This document shows, one piece after another, positions 1 through 6,349 of a stretch of DNA of 6,374 nucleotides. Source of the stretch: an uncultured Slackia sp. (lineage in GTDB: Bacteria; Actinomycetota; Coriobacteriia; Coriobacteriales; Eggerthellaceae); the NCBI GenBank assembly GCA_900553655.1, contig USEQ01000083.1:1-6374 (forward strand), given 5' to 3'. The notes beneath the pieces were generated by a model that saw nothing but the letters and a program-made list of their open reading frames with translations, was not told the DNA's origin and did not search any database. Position 1 is the first letter of the stretch, and the number at the start of each line of letters is the position of its first letter. The position numbers and the translations under genes were made by a program.

Positions 1-34
1 CCCATGGATAAGTTCGGTAAAGGGAAGATTGACA

Positions 35-64
35 TTGACTTCGCTATACGGGGGGGGGTATCTT
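35..64 (+). promoter_or_regulatory. Possible promoter with a G9 spacer tract
   Basis: TTGACT at 35-40 and TATCTT at 59-64 are separated by 18 bases. The spacer contains the nine-G run at 50-58. A perfect TTGACA lies at 29-34 but is 24 bases from TATCTT, too far for sigma-70. A different -10-like hexamer, TATATT at 74-79, has no -35 at a suitable distance. The position, about 100 bases before the surface protein start, suits a promoter for that gene. The -10 is only a 4/6 match, so this is a candidate only. Confidence 0.35.
50..58 (+). repeat. Homopolymer tract of nine Gs
   Basis: Nine consecutive Gs lie upstream of a surface protein gene and inside the candidate promoter spacer. Runs of this length tend to gain or lose units by slippage and in other bacteria can switch transcription by changing the -35/-10 distance. 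Such runs are also prone to sequencing error. The tract is plain in the sequence; its role is inferred. Confidence 0.9.
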
Positions 65-152
65 TTCAGCGTATATATTGCGCAAATCGGCCAGAATCGC
101 CTGCTGCATATGGTTGATAGCGCAATGAGAAGCGACCGCGCTCATGCGCACC

Positions 153-160
153 AAAGGAGG
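153..160 (+). promoter_or_regulatory. Ribosome binding site of the surface protein gene
   Basis: AAAGGAGG is a near-perfect Shine-Dalgarno sequence 7 bases before the ATG at 168. The ATG at 162, in the same frame, is only one base away and too close. This site fixes the start at 168, which is not in the frame of the mature protein (see the CDS entry). Confidence 0.8.
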
Positions 161-167
161 AATGTTT

Positions 168-1429
168 ATGAAATACACAAGACCAAGAGCGGCTATCGCT
201 ACAGGCCTGTGCTTATGGCTGCCGGCCCCGTGGCGCCTGCCGCGTTTGCGGTCGACGGAGATAGCGCAGGGCAGCAGCGCTATGAGAGGGCTGATGTTAA
301 GGTCAACACGGTCCTGTTCGACGCCAACGGCGGTTCCTTCAGCGGTGGCGCGACTCTCGCCGACATCGCCACGCAGGCCGACGGCACGGTCGTGTTCCCC
401 GAGAACCCGACCCGCGAGGGCTACGAGTTCGCAGGCTGGACCTACGACCGCGCCGGCAACGACCCGTTCGTCGACGGAACCAAGCTCGACAAGCACGTGA
501 ACCTCTATGCCAAGTGGACCAAGGTCCAGGAGGCCAGCGTCCTGTTCTACGCCAACGGCGGTCTGTTCCCGACCGGCGGCGACATGATGGACGTGCTGCC
601 CCAGTCCGACGGCACCATCGTCCTCGCCCCCGAGCCCACCCGCGAGGGCTACGAGTTCACGGGCTGGGCGTATGACGCCGCAGGCGTGATGCCCCTCGAC
701 CCGAGCATCAAGATCGACAAGCACACCACGCTGTTCGCCCAGTGGAAGCAGGTCGAGGCCGAGGTCTTCGCAGCTGACTTCGACGCCAACGGCGGCGAGT
801 TCGCCGGCGGCATCGCCTCGATGAACGTGGCCGCCCGCGAGGACGGCACCCTGCCCGTTCCCCTGGCTCCCACCCGCGAGGGCTACGAGTTCGCCGGCTG
901 GTACTACGACGCCGAGGGCACCCAGGCCTTCGACTTCGCCACCAAGCTCGAGCAGGACGTGAAGCTCTATGCCAAGTGGATTGAGCAGACCCCTGCCGTC
1001 GACACCCACAAGGTGACCTTCAGCGACGGTATCGATGCTACTGAAGATGCCGTTGTCGAGGTTGAGGACGGCAAGGCTGTCGCTCGTCCTGGCGATCCTG
1101 AGCTCGCAGGCTACAAGTTCCTCGGTTGGACCCTCGACAAGGAGACCATGGAGTTGTACGACTTCTCCACTCCTGTGACCGCTGACATCACGCTTCATGG
1201 CGTGTGGCAGAAGGTTGCGGCCGAGACCCCGGGCGCTGACGAGAACCAGGCACAGGGCGAGAACGGCAAGGCCGAAAACGTCAACGCAGAATCCGCTAAG
1301 GCCGAGCTCACCACGCTCCCCCAGACTTCCGACAACAGCATGATGCTCGTTGGAGTCGCTGCAGCAGCAGGCGTTGCAGCTCTGGGTGCGGGCGCCTATG
1401 CGCTTCGTCGCCGCAATGAGCAGCGCTAA
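168..1429 (+). CDS. LPXTG-type cell-wall anchored surface protein with four InlB B-type repeats; frame break in the signal peptide
   Basis: Predicted secreted protein covalently attached to the cell wall by sortase, with a likely role in surface adhesion or interaction (inferred). The start at 168 is chosen for the strong RBS at 153-160. It begins MKYTRPRAAIATGLCL, a typical basic then hydrophobic signal peptide, but as sequenced this frame then derails and stops at 498-500. The signal peptide continues from about 215 in another frame as MAAGPVAPAAFA, with an Ala-x-Ala cleavage site before VDG, and stays open to TAA at 1427-1429. One base missing near 213 (or two extra) explains this. Next come four Listeria-Bacteroides/Flg_new repeats (311-517, 539-745, 773-979, 1013-1207), then an Ala/Glu/Asn-rich linker. 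The tail is a sorting signal: LPQTS at 1316-1330, a hydrophobic span at 1340-1405 and RRR. The break may be a sequencing error, a pseudogene mutation or switching. Family assignment is secure; expression state is not. Confidence 0.85.
311..1207 (+). repeat. Four tandem B-repeat (Flg_new/InlB-type) domains
   Basis: Units 1-3 (311-517, 539-745, 773-979) are each exactly 207 bases, or 69 residues. They share a start of the type FDANGG, a central TREGYEF-GW block and an end of the type LYAKW. Unit 4 (1013-1207) is 65 residues and diverged (FSDGIDA start, AGYKFLGW centre, GVW end). A 21-base stretch encoding TREGYEF is identical in units 1-3, at 410-430, 638-658 and 872-892. Unit 4 also uses more T-ending codons (GCT, CCT, GTT). 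This suggests units 1-3 arose by recent duplication or are kept alike by gene conversion. The repeats form small beta-rich modules that act as stalks or spacers on surface proteins. Confidence 0.9.
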
Positions 1430-1480
1430 GCACATGAATCATTAGTGAGCCTTTCGTTAGGGCGATAGCGTTCGCTGTGT

Positions 1481-1517
1481 GAAAAGACCGTGGCCATCGG
1501 CCGCGGTCTTTTCTTTG
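1481..1517 (+). terminator. Rho-independent terminator of the surface protein gene
   Basis: Arms GAAAAGACCGTGGCC (1481-1495) and GGCCGCGGTCTTTTC (1499-1513) pair over 15 bases with a single G-U wobble and a 3-base loop, followed by TTTG. The element starts 51 bases after the stop codon at 1429. The A/T ends of the stem give a usable U tract in either direction, so it may work bidirectionally, though no minus-strand gene is seen to need it. Confidence 0.9.
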
Positions 1518-1675
1518 TGCCCGGTTCTGCGTGCTTGTTGGGTTCTACGGGCAAAAAGCGTGTTGTGTAGGTGCGTTTCCACACGTTGGCAAGCGAAAGC
1601 GTCCTCGTGAGCGGAGTTCAGCGTAGCTCCTTTCGCATATTCGGTTTTTTCGAGTTTCCATTTTTGGACACGATG
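1518..1675 (+). other. Intergenic stretch with no recognised gene
   Basis: Between the terminator and the next promoter there is no convincing coding frame. A 7-base inverted repeat (GCGAAAG at 1593-1599, CTTTCGC at 1630-1636) precedes a run of six Ts at 1645-1650. The loop is long and the T run is 8 bases from the stem, so it is a poor terminator. Nothing else stands out. Confidence 0.5.
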
Positions 1676-1704
1676 TTGATTAAGGGCGTACGCAAAGCTA
1701 CAAT
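1676..1704 (+). promoter_or_regulatory. Sigma-70-like promoter of the TetR-activase operon
   Basis: TTGATT at 1676-1681 (4/6 match) and TACAAT at 1699-1704 (5/6 match) are separated by exactly 17 bases. Transcription would start near 1710-1712, giving a leader of about 50 bases before the ATG at 1763. No second promoter is evident in the 40-base gap before the downstream gene, so both are probably on one transcript. Confidence 0.6.
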
Positions 1705-1710
1705 CCGTAA

Positions 1711-1727
1711 TTGAACAGACTGTCTAA
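1711..1727 (+). promoter_or_regulatory. Candidate TetR-type operator (imperfect palindrome)
   Basis: A 17-base imperfect palindrome, TTGAACAGACTGTCTAA, is centred on A1719. Six of the eight base pairs match, with a continuous ACAG/CTGT core. It sits on the predicted transcription start and just upstream of a TetR-family gene, as expected for an autoregulatory operator. The site is visible; its binding by the adjacent regulator is inferred. Confidence 0.4.
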
Positions 1728-1762
1728 AAGTATGCAGTCGTTCATGCCGGAAGGAGACATAC

Positions 1763-2446
1763 ATGGCTGTGACCGCAAAGAAGCTTACGTCTTCTGCGAG
1801 GGAGGCTTTCGGGGTGGCGAGCATAGTGAAGCCGCCTGCGTCGTCGCGCACGTGCGACCCTCGTATTGTTCGCACGAAGGCGGCATTGCGAGAAGCTCTT
1901 ATCTCTCTTATGGAGGAGCGCGGTTTCGACGGGTTCACGGTAAACGACCTGTGCCAGCGCGCCGGCCTCAATCGAGGCACGTTCTACAACCATTTCGAAG
2001 ACAAAGACGATCTGCTTCAGACGTTCGAAAACGAGGTCCTTCGGGGCCTTGCCGTGTTTCGGGAAAAAATGAGCGCCCTCTCCATCAAAGACCTCATGGG
2101 ATATCTCGTTATGAAGAAGCCTTTCCCCGTTCTGGTGGAGCTGTTCGACTACCTTCGTGAAGAGGGGGATTTTCTTCATGCGGTGCTCGGGCCGGGCGGT
2201 GACGTACGTTTTGGGCCGCGTTTGCGCGAGGCCGTGTGCGGCCAGTTCATCATGTCGCTTCTGCACGAGCAGTATCGGGAGAACCCCACACCATTCGTGA
2301 ACTACTACATTGCCTATTACGCCGGGGCCTATCTTGGATTCATAGGCCATTGGGTTGAAACAGGCATGAAAGAAAGCTCGGAGGAAATGGCGCTTATTGC
2401 CATGAAGCTCCTTTTCATAAAACCAGGCGAGCCCATCACCATGTAG
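1763..2446 (+). CDS. TetR/AcrR-family transcriptional regulator
   Basis: A 227-residue DNA-binding regulator, probably a dimer repressing its own operon and released by an unknown ligand. AAGGAG at 1751-1756 lies 6 bases before the ATG. After an unusual basic, Ser/Ala-rich N-terminal extension of about 30 residues comes the TetR_N helix-turn-helix, residues 35-85. The recognition region at about 58-77 carries the family hallmark LNRGTFYNHF and a following KDDLL. The C-terminal half (about 100-220) is helical and resembles the TetR_C_8-type ligand or dimer domain with its aromatic YYIAYYAGAYLGFIGHW segment. The gene is 40 bases upstream of the activase-type frame in the same direction. TetR regulators beside large dehydratase activases are a plausible control pair, so the likely target is the activase, but the ligand cannot be read from the sequence. 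Arg codons are nearly all CGN, as in the activase segment. Confidence 0.92.
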   Translation: MAVTAKKLTSSAREAFGVASIVKPPASSRTCDPRIVRTKAALREALISLMEERGFDGFTVNDLCQRAGLNRGTFYNHFEDKDDLLQTFENEVLRGLAVFREKMSALSIKDLMGYLVMKKPFPVLVELFDYLREEGDFLHAVLGPGGDVRFGPRLREAVCGQFIMSLLHEQYRENPTPFVNYYIAYYAGAYLGFIGHWVETGMKESSEEMALIAMKLLFIKPGEPITM

Positions 2447-2474
2447 GGCTCTGAGACGAAGACACGTGATTGCT

Positions 2475-2480
2475 AAGGAG
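2475..2480 (+). promoter_or_regulatory. Ribosome binding site deciding the start at 2487
   Basis: AAGGAG lies 6 bases before the ATG at 2487. An in-frame GTG at 2466 would add seven residues, but this RBS falls inside that extension and no RBS precedes the GTG. The ATG is therefore preferred. Confidence 0.8.
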
Positions 2481-2486
2481 AATCTC

Positions 2487-3830
2487 ATGGCTGATAAGAC
2501 CATGAACGCAAACAATCAGGAAGCTGTTTCCCGTCGTCTTGCATTCGAAGAGGCTTCCGACCAAACGGGCGGCGTTTCCGCGCATCATGCGCCGCTTCAT
2601 ATAGGCATCGACGTGGGATCGACCACGGTTAAGGTGGCGGTTCTCGATGACGAGAACACCATCCAGCATTCGTGCTACAAGCGTCATCATGCAGACATTC
2701 GCGCGACCATCATCGAGGTGGTGGGGGAGGCTGCCGAGCAGTATCCCGATACGCCTATGACCATCGCCATCACGGGTTCAGGCGGCTTGCTTCTGGCCCA
2801 GTGGCTCGGCATAGAATTCGTTCAGGAGGTTATCGCGTCCAAAACCGCTGTGGAAACTTTCATTCCGCAGACCGATGTGGTGATCGAACTCGGTGGCGAA
2901 GACGCAAAAATCATCTATTTCGACAACGGCATCGAGCAGCGCATGAACGGCACGTGCGCCGGCGGCACGGGCGCGTTCATCGACCAGATGTCGGCCCTGC
3001 TCGACACCGATGCGGGCGGTTTGAACGAACTTGCAAAAAGCCACAGCACCATCTATCCCATCGCAAGCCGCTGCGGCGTGTTCGCAAAGACCGACGTGCA
3101 GCCGCTGCTCAACGAAGGCGCGCGCAAGGAGGACATCGCCGCTTCCATTTTTCAGGCCGTGGTCACGCAGACCATTTCGGGCCTGGCGTGCGGACGTCCC
3201 ATCCGCGGCAACGTCGCCTTGCTGGGCGGTCCTTTGCAATATCTTTCCGAGCTGGACAAACGCTTCTGCGAAACGCTCAATCTGGATGACGAGCATGCCA
3301 TTCGTCCTGAAAACGCGCACTTGTTCGTGGCAAGCGGCGCGGCAATCTGCGGCGCGAAGGGCGAGCCCGAGCTGCTCTCCGACGTGCTCGAGCGCTTGCG
3401 CAACCTGGGTGATATCCAGGGCAGCGAAGTGGTGCGCCTCGATCCTTTATTCGCAAACGAACAGGAATTTGCCGAATTCAAGAAACGCCATGACAAGGAG
3501 AAGGTTGCTCGCGGCGATTTGATGGCTTACACCGGTACGGCCTATCTTGGCATAGACGCTGGCTCCACCACGTTTAAAGCCGTCCTGATCGGTGAAGACG
3601 GCGAGCTTTTATGGAGCTCGTATGCCAATAATAAAGGCGACGTTTTGGAGACTGCCAAGCATGCCATCGCCGACATGTACGGCGCACTTCCTGTGGATGC
3701 GAGCACGGGAGAGCCTTTCGTGACCATTGGCCACGCAACCGTGACCGGCTACGGCGAAGGTCTGCTGATTGAGGCGCTTCGCGTGGATTCAGGCGAGATT
3801 GAGACCGTAGCCCATCTGCGAGGCGCCCAG
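2487..3830 (+). other. Activase segment (BadF/HgdC-type, truncated)
   Basis: Activases of this family use ATP to drive low-potential electrons from a [4Fe-4S] cluster into 2-hydroxyacyl-CoA dehydratases or benzoyl-CoA reductases. The first module (about residues 37-295) has the phosphate-binding GIDVGSTT at 40-47, LGGEDAK at 135-141, cluster Cys157 in NGTCAGGTGAF and Cys196 in ASRCGVF, and LGGPL at 247-251. The two Cys are 39 residues apart, the spacing of Cys127 and Cys166 in HgdC. The second module begins with LGIDAGSTT at 354-362, then VTGYGEGLL and GEIETVAHL near 419-444. It breaks off just before the expected DIGGQD and second Cys motifs. The first module could in principle fold and bind a cluster, but the protein is clearly cut short. 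Confidence 0.88.
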
Positions 3831-5996
3831 CACATGCTTCCCGGCGTCGAGTTCAGCGTGTCCATTCGCGCCGGAGGCGAGGAGCCGACTGTCATTCATA
3901 TCGTAGTCATCTTCGATGACAGGCGCCCCGAATTGATCGACGGGATTGCCAGGGCCGTCTGCGACGAGCACGGGAAGCCGCGCTACGACGATCTCGATAA
4001 CGGCGCTTTCACCGAGGACGGTTTCGCCAAGATCCTGAGAGACATCGGCCTCAACGCCGTTCTCATCGGGCACGAGAAATCAGCCGGCCAGGAAGCGAAG
4101 CGAGACGTGAGCAGCCTAGGCGCCGATCGCGCCAACGAAGTGATTTTGACCGAGTTCGTCGACGCAGTCGAGATTCGCAACAAGCGGCGCGAGCTCGACA
4201 TCAAGAGGCTCATCGAGGCCTACCCCAAAGACGCCGTCCCGTTTGTCGTCGGGAGCGATTGCCATGATTGGGCGGCCTACCCCGGGACAGAAGGCGGCGA
4301 GATTTCGTTCTCGAGCCTGAAGTGTCTGCCGACCTTCGAGGGCCTGCTCATGGCGATTACCGACCTCTCGAGGATCAAGGTCGGCGATTGCTCGTTCTTC
4401 AGCACCAGCTCCTCGAAGCTCAGCTCGCTGGAGCTCTCGATCGATGGCAAGGACTTCGACATACCGCTTTCGCCTGGAATCAATGCGATCATCGGCGACA
4501 ACTCCATCGGCAAGTCGATGATGATTCATCGATTGACCGGCTGCCGGCATGTGGGCGATTCCAAGTTGGTAGATGGGTACGAGGCCTATTGCGCGAAGGA
4601 GGGCATAAGCATCGACACCCTTCTCCCCGTCGCGGCTGAGTTCAAGTTCGACGACCAGGATAGCGTGCGCAAAACCCTCGAGGAGCTGCATTCGGGGCAG
4701 AGCCAGAACGATTATTTCGGTAAGTATTTTCAATCCCACGTCGATGTCGGTTCAATCAAGGAGTCGCTCAAGCGCTTCTTCGATGAGTGCGTTGTCGCCC
4801 TGGAGTCGAAAGCGCGCTTCAACGATGCACGCTGTCGGCTCGATAAGCATGAGGTGGTTTTGCGCGACCTGCCAAAGTCCGAGATGCTGACCATCTCCCA
4901 GTTTTCGAAGACGATTTCTTTTGAGGACATTGATAATCTCGGCTCCAAGTTGCTCTCCTGCAGGGGCGACCTTGCCAACGCCAGAACAGATCACTCGAAA
5001 CTTTTCAAAGAGATGGGGCTTGAGGCTGCCGAGGCCCATGCCGATGCAATGGAGGCGATGGGCAGGCTTCTCAAGCTCATCGCGAAGCATAGGCTGGTCT
5101 ACGAACGCGACAACGCGAAGACCCGAGCAGTCAAGGACGCTGCGAGCGAGGAACGCAGAGTTCTTTCGAAGAGGAAGACCGACGAGCAGAAAACCATCGA
5201 TGACTATTCGGCGACTCTCGACGATGTCTCTGAGAAGATTGCTAGCGCAGTGCTGCTTGCCGCAAAGCGGTGCGACAGGAAGCTCGAGTACGCCGTTCCT
5301 GTGGACGTTAGGGTCCCCAACCCTATGGGGAAATTCATATTTGTCTCCGAACTCACTTCTGGTAGGACCGACGTAGGCTACTGCAATGAGGTCTTCGGAG
5401 AGGTATTCAACAAACCGAAGCTCTGGCAGTTGTTGGACGGCATTCAGCATGAAACGTCTCTTATCACAGAGGATATTGCGGAAATGGTGACGGGCAGCAA
5501 GCCTTCTTTGACGACGTGCTATAAGGAAATTCGCGAAAAACTCCATGCGGTGGTGGACTGCATATCCGAGAGAAGGAAAATCACCAACAAGTCCATAGGC
5601 ATCGACGCCGAACCGTCGCCTGGCCTGTACGGGACCTTGTACTTCGACCTTTTGGCGGAGGAAGACGCTAAGATGGGGGTCTATGTTATCGACCAGCCGG
5701 AGGACCAGATCTCGCAGGTGGCGATTAAGAAGCACGTCCTCGGCGCCTTCAAGAGGATGAGTGCCAACCGGCAGGTGCTGATGATTACGCACAACCCGCT
5801 CTTCGTCGTAAACCTCGACGTCGATAACGTCATCGTGCTCGCGCGCGGCGAAGATGGGAAAATTGACGTGAAGAGCGGGGCTTTGGAATACGAATGCGAC
5901 GACTACAAGGTGCTCGACCTTGTGGCCAAGACCGTTGAAGGGGGTGCCGACGTTGTCAGGAAACGACTCAAGCGCTATGGCTCAGAAGGCATATAA
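2487..5996 (+). CDS. In-frame chimera: 2-hydroxyacyl-CoA dehydratase activase start fused to PHP/ABC-ATPase
   Basis: One open frame of 1169 residues containing two unrelated partial proteins. Residues 1-450 match the BadF/BadG/BcrA/HgdC activase family, with a complete first ATPase module and the start of a second. Residues about 450-1169 match a PHP domain joined to an ABC/SMC-like ATPase (TrlF-like). Large activases of this kind normally run well past 1000 residues with a second iron-sulfur motif and a DUF2229 region, all absent here. The PHP part lacks its N-terminal His-x-His motif. Arg codons switch from only CGN before the junction (18 of 18) to 25 CGN and 18 AGA/AGG after it. The frame follows the TetR gene by 40 bases and overlaps the next gene by 20. 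It may be an assembly chimera, or a real recombination that would place the ATPase under TetR control. Domain calls are firm; the biological reality of the fusion is doubtful. Confidence 0.8.
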   Translation: MADKTMNANNQEAVSRRLAFEEASDQTGGVSAHHAPLHIGIDVGSTTVKVAVLDDENTIQHSCYKRHHADIRATIIEVVGEAAEQYPDTPMTIAITGSGGLLLAQWLGIEFVQEVIASKTAVETFIPQTDVVIELGGEDAKIIYFDNGIEQRMNGTCAGGTGAFIDQMSALLDTDAGGLNELAKSHSTIYPIASRCGVFAKTDVQPLLNEGARKEDIAASIFQAVVTQTISGLACGRPIRGNVALLGGPLQYLSELDKRFCETLNLDDEHAIRPENAHLFVASGAAICGAKGEPELLSDVLERLRNLGDIQGSEVVRLDPLFANEQEFAEFKKRHDKEKVARGDLMAYTGTAYLGIDAGSTTFKAVLIGEDGELLWSSYANNKGDVLETAKHAIADMYGALPVDASTGEPFVTIGHATVTGYGEGLLIEALRVDSGEIETVAHLRGAQHMLPGVEFSVSIRAGGEEPTVIHIVVIFDDRRPELIDGIARAVCDEHGKPRYDDLDNGAFTEDGFAKILRDIGLNAVLIGHEKSAGQEAKRDVSSLGADRANEVILTEFVDAVEIRNKRRELDIKRLIEAYPKDAVPFVVGSDCHDWAAYPGTEGGEISFSSLKCLPTFEGLLMAITDLSRIKVGDCSFFSTSSSKLSSLELSIDGKDFDIPLSPGINAIIGDNSIGKSMMIHRLTGCRHVGDSKLVDGYEAYCAKEGISIDTLLPVAAEFKFDDQDSVRKTLEELHSGQSQNDYFGKYFQSHVDVGSIKESLKRFFDECVVALESKARFNDARCRLDKHEVVLRDLPKSEMLTISQFSKTISFEDIDNLGSKLLSCRGDLANARTDHSKLFKEMGLEAAEAHADAMEAMGRLLKLIAKHRLVYERDNAKTRAVKDAASEERRVLSKRKTDEQKTIDDYSATLDDVSEKIASAVLLAAKRCDRKLEYAVPVDVRVPNPMGKFIFVSELTSGRTDVGYCNEVFGEVFNKPKLWQLLDGIQHETSLITEDIAEMVTGSKPSLTTCYKEIREKLHAVVDCISERRKITNKSIGIDAEPSPGLYGTLYFDLLAEEDAKMGVYVIDQPEDQISQVAIKKHVLGAFKRMSANRQVLMITHNPLFVVNLDVDNVIVLARGEDGKIDVKSGALEYECDDYKVLDLVAKTVEGGADVVRKRLKRYGSEGI
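3831..3854 (+). other. Fusion junction at a shared HMLPGVEF stretch
   Basis: These eight codons read His-Met-Leu-Pro-Gly-Val-Glu-Phe. Activases have a Pro-x-Val-Asp/Glu-Phe stretch here, right before DIGGQD. PHP proteins have a Pro-Gly-x-Glu motif whose Glu binds metal. The activase pattern ends and the PHP pattern starts within this stretch, so the breakpoint cannot be placed more exactly. No inverted repeats, target duplication or transposase flank it. Confidence 0.7.
3855..5996 (+). other. PHP-domain/ABC-type ATPase segment (TrlF-like, N-terminus missing)
   Basis: Full-length members couple an N-terminal PHP domain (metal-dependent phosphoesterase fold) to an SMC-like ATPase; several PHP-ATPases and related proteins occur in defence islands. 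Visible PHP ligands are Glu455 (at the junction), His529 in LIGHE, and Asp591 and His593 in GSDCHDW. The first His-x-His motif is missing, so the metal site is probably incomplete. The ATPase part shows Walker A GDNSIGKS at 670-677 (4494-4517), a charged, probably coiled-coil region at about 770-920, a signature-like SPGLYG at 1044-1049, Walker B with DQPED (1069-1073) in VYVIDQPEDQISQ, and a switch His1102 in MITHNP. The C-terminus looks complete. Many AGA/AGG codons suggest an origin different from the activase segment. An antiphage role is inferred, not shown. Confidence 0.8.
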
Positions 5997-6282
5997 GGTC
6001 GGGCTGAAGGATGGTAAGATCGCGATCGAGGGGGTTAGCGGCTTTTCCATCGACATCGAAGATCCGAAGCTGAACGTAGGGAAGCTGTACTCGGCACTTT
6101 TTGCGGGAATAGACAGACCTACGACGATTTCCCTCGAACCTACGACTGAACTTAGGCAGGATCATAAAGCCTTCTCTTTCTTTGGAAGCTTGAAGAAGAT
6201 CGTGGACGGCGCTTGCGAGAAGATGAATCCGGGTCTGGCTGAGATTGCCAAGAAGGCCGAAGGGCTTGATGCCGATGATTAG
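5977..6282 (+). CDS. Small protein of unknown function coupled to the PHP-ATPase
   Basis: A 101-residue soluble protein, not recognised. It starts MAQKAYKVGLKDGKIAIEG, suggesting a beta-hairpin, and ends with a helical stretch (about residues 68-97: FFGSLKKIVDGACEK and onward) and an acidic tail DADD. No signal peptide, membrane span or catalytic motif is seen. The ATG at 5977 overlaps the end of the ATPase frame by 20 bases; an upstream GTG at 5920 in the same frame would overlap by 77 bases and lacks an RBS. The RBS is weak (AGGAAA at 5958-5963, 13 bases away), so translation is probably coupled to the upstream gene. Both of its Arg codons are AGA or AGG, as in the ATPase segment, which suggests the two genes moved together. 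It may be an accessory subunit or regulator of the ATPase; this is inferred from position only. Confidence 0.7.
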   Translation: MAQKAYKVGLKDGKIAIEGVSGFSIDIEDPKLNVGKLYSALFAGIDRPTTISLEPTTELRQDHKAFSFFGSLKKIVDGACEKMNPGLAEIAKKAEGLDADD

Positions 6283-6349
6283 GCAAAGCAGAGTTGATGC
6301 CGTGCAGCTTGTTGGCAAAAGCTAAGGCCGATGAAGGCTTGCATGGAAA

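Noticed and set aside
4..117. Short frame beginning MDKFGKGKIDIDF at the left edge, possibly the tail of an upstream gene
   Set aside because: Only 37 codons, running through the G tract, with no recognisable family and no visible upstream context.
29..167. TTG start at 29 for the surface protein, in frame with its mature part
   Set aside because: It has no RBS, gives a non-signal N-terminus, and ignores the strong RBS at 153-160 with a real signal peptide start at 168.
44..1435. Long minus-strand frame of 463 codons
   Set aside because: It is the complement of the repeat-rich surface protein. GC-rich codon bias keeps the opposite strand open; no RBS or recognisable domain is present.
1593..1650. 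Inverted repeat followed by a T run as a second terminator
   Set aside because: The loop is about 30 bases and the T run is separated from the stem by 8 bases; the strong terminator at 1481-1513 already explains termination.
1742..2515. Minus-strand frame over the TetR gene
   Set aside because: It is a shadow of a clear TetR regulator with RBS, hallmark helix-turn-helix and promoter on the plus strand.
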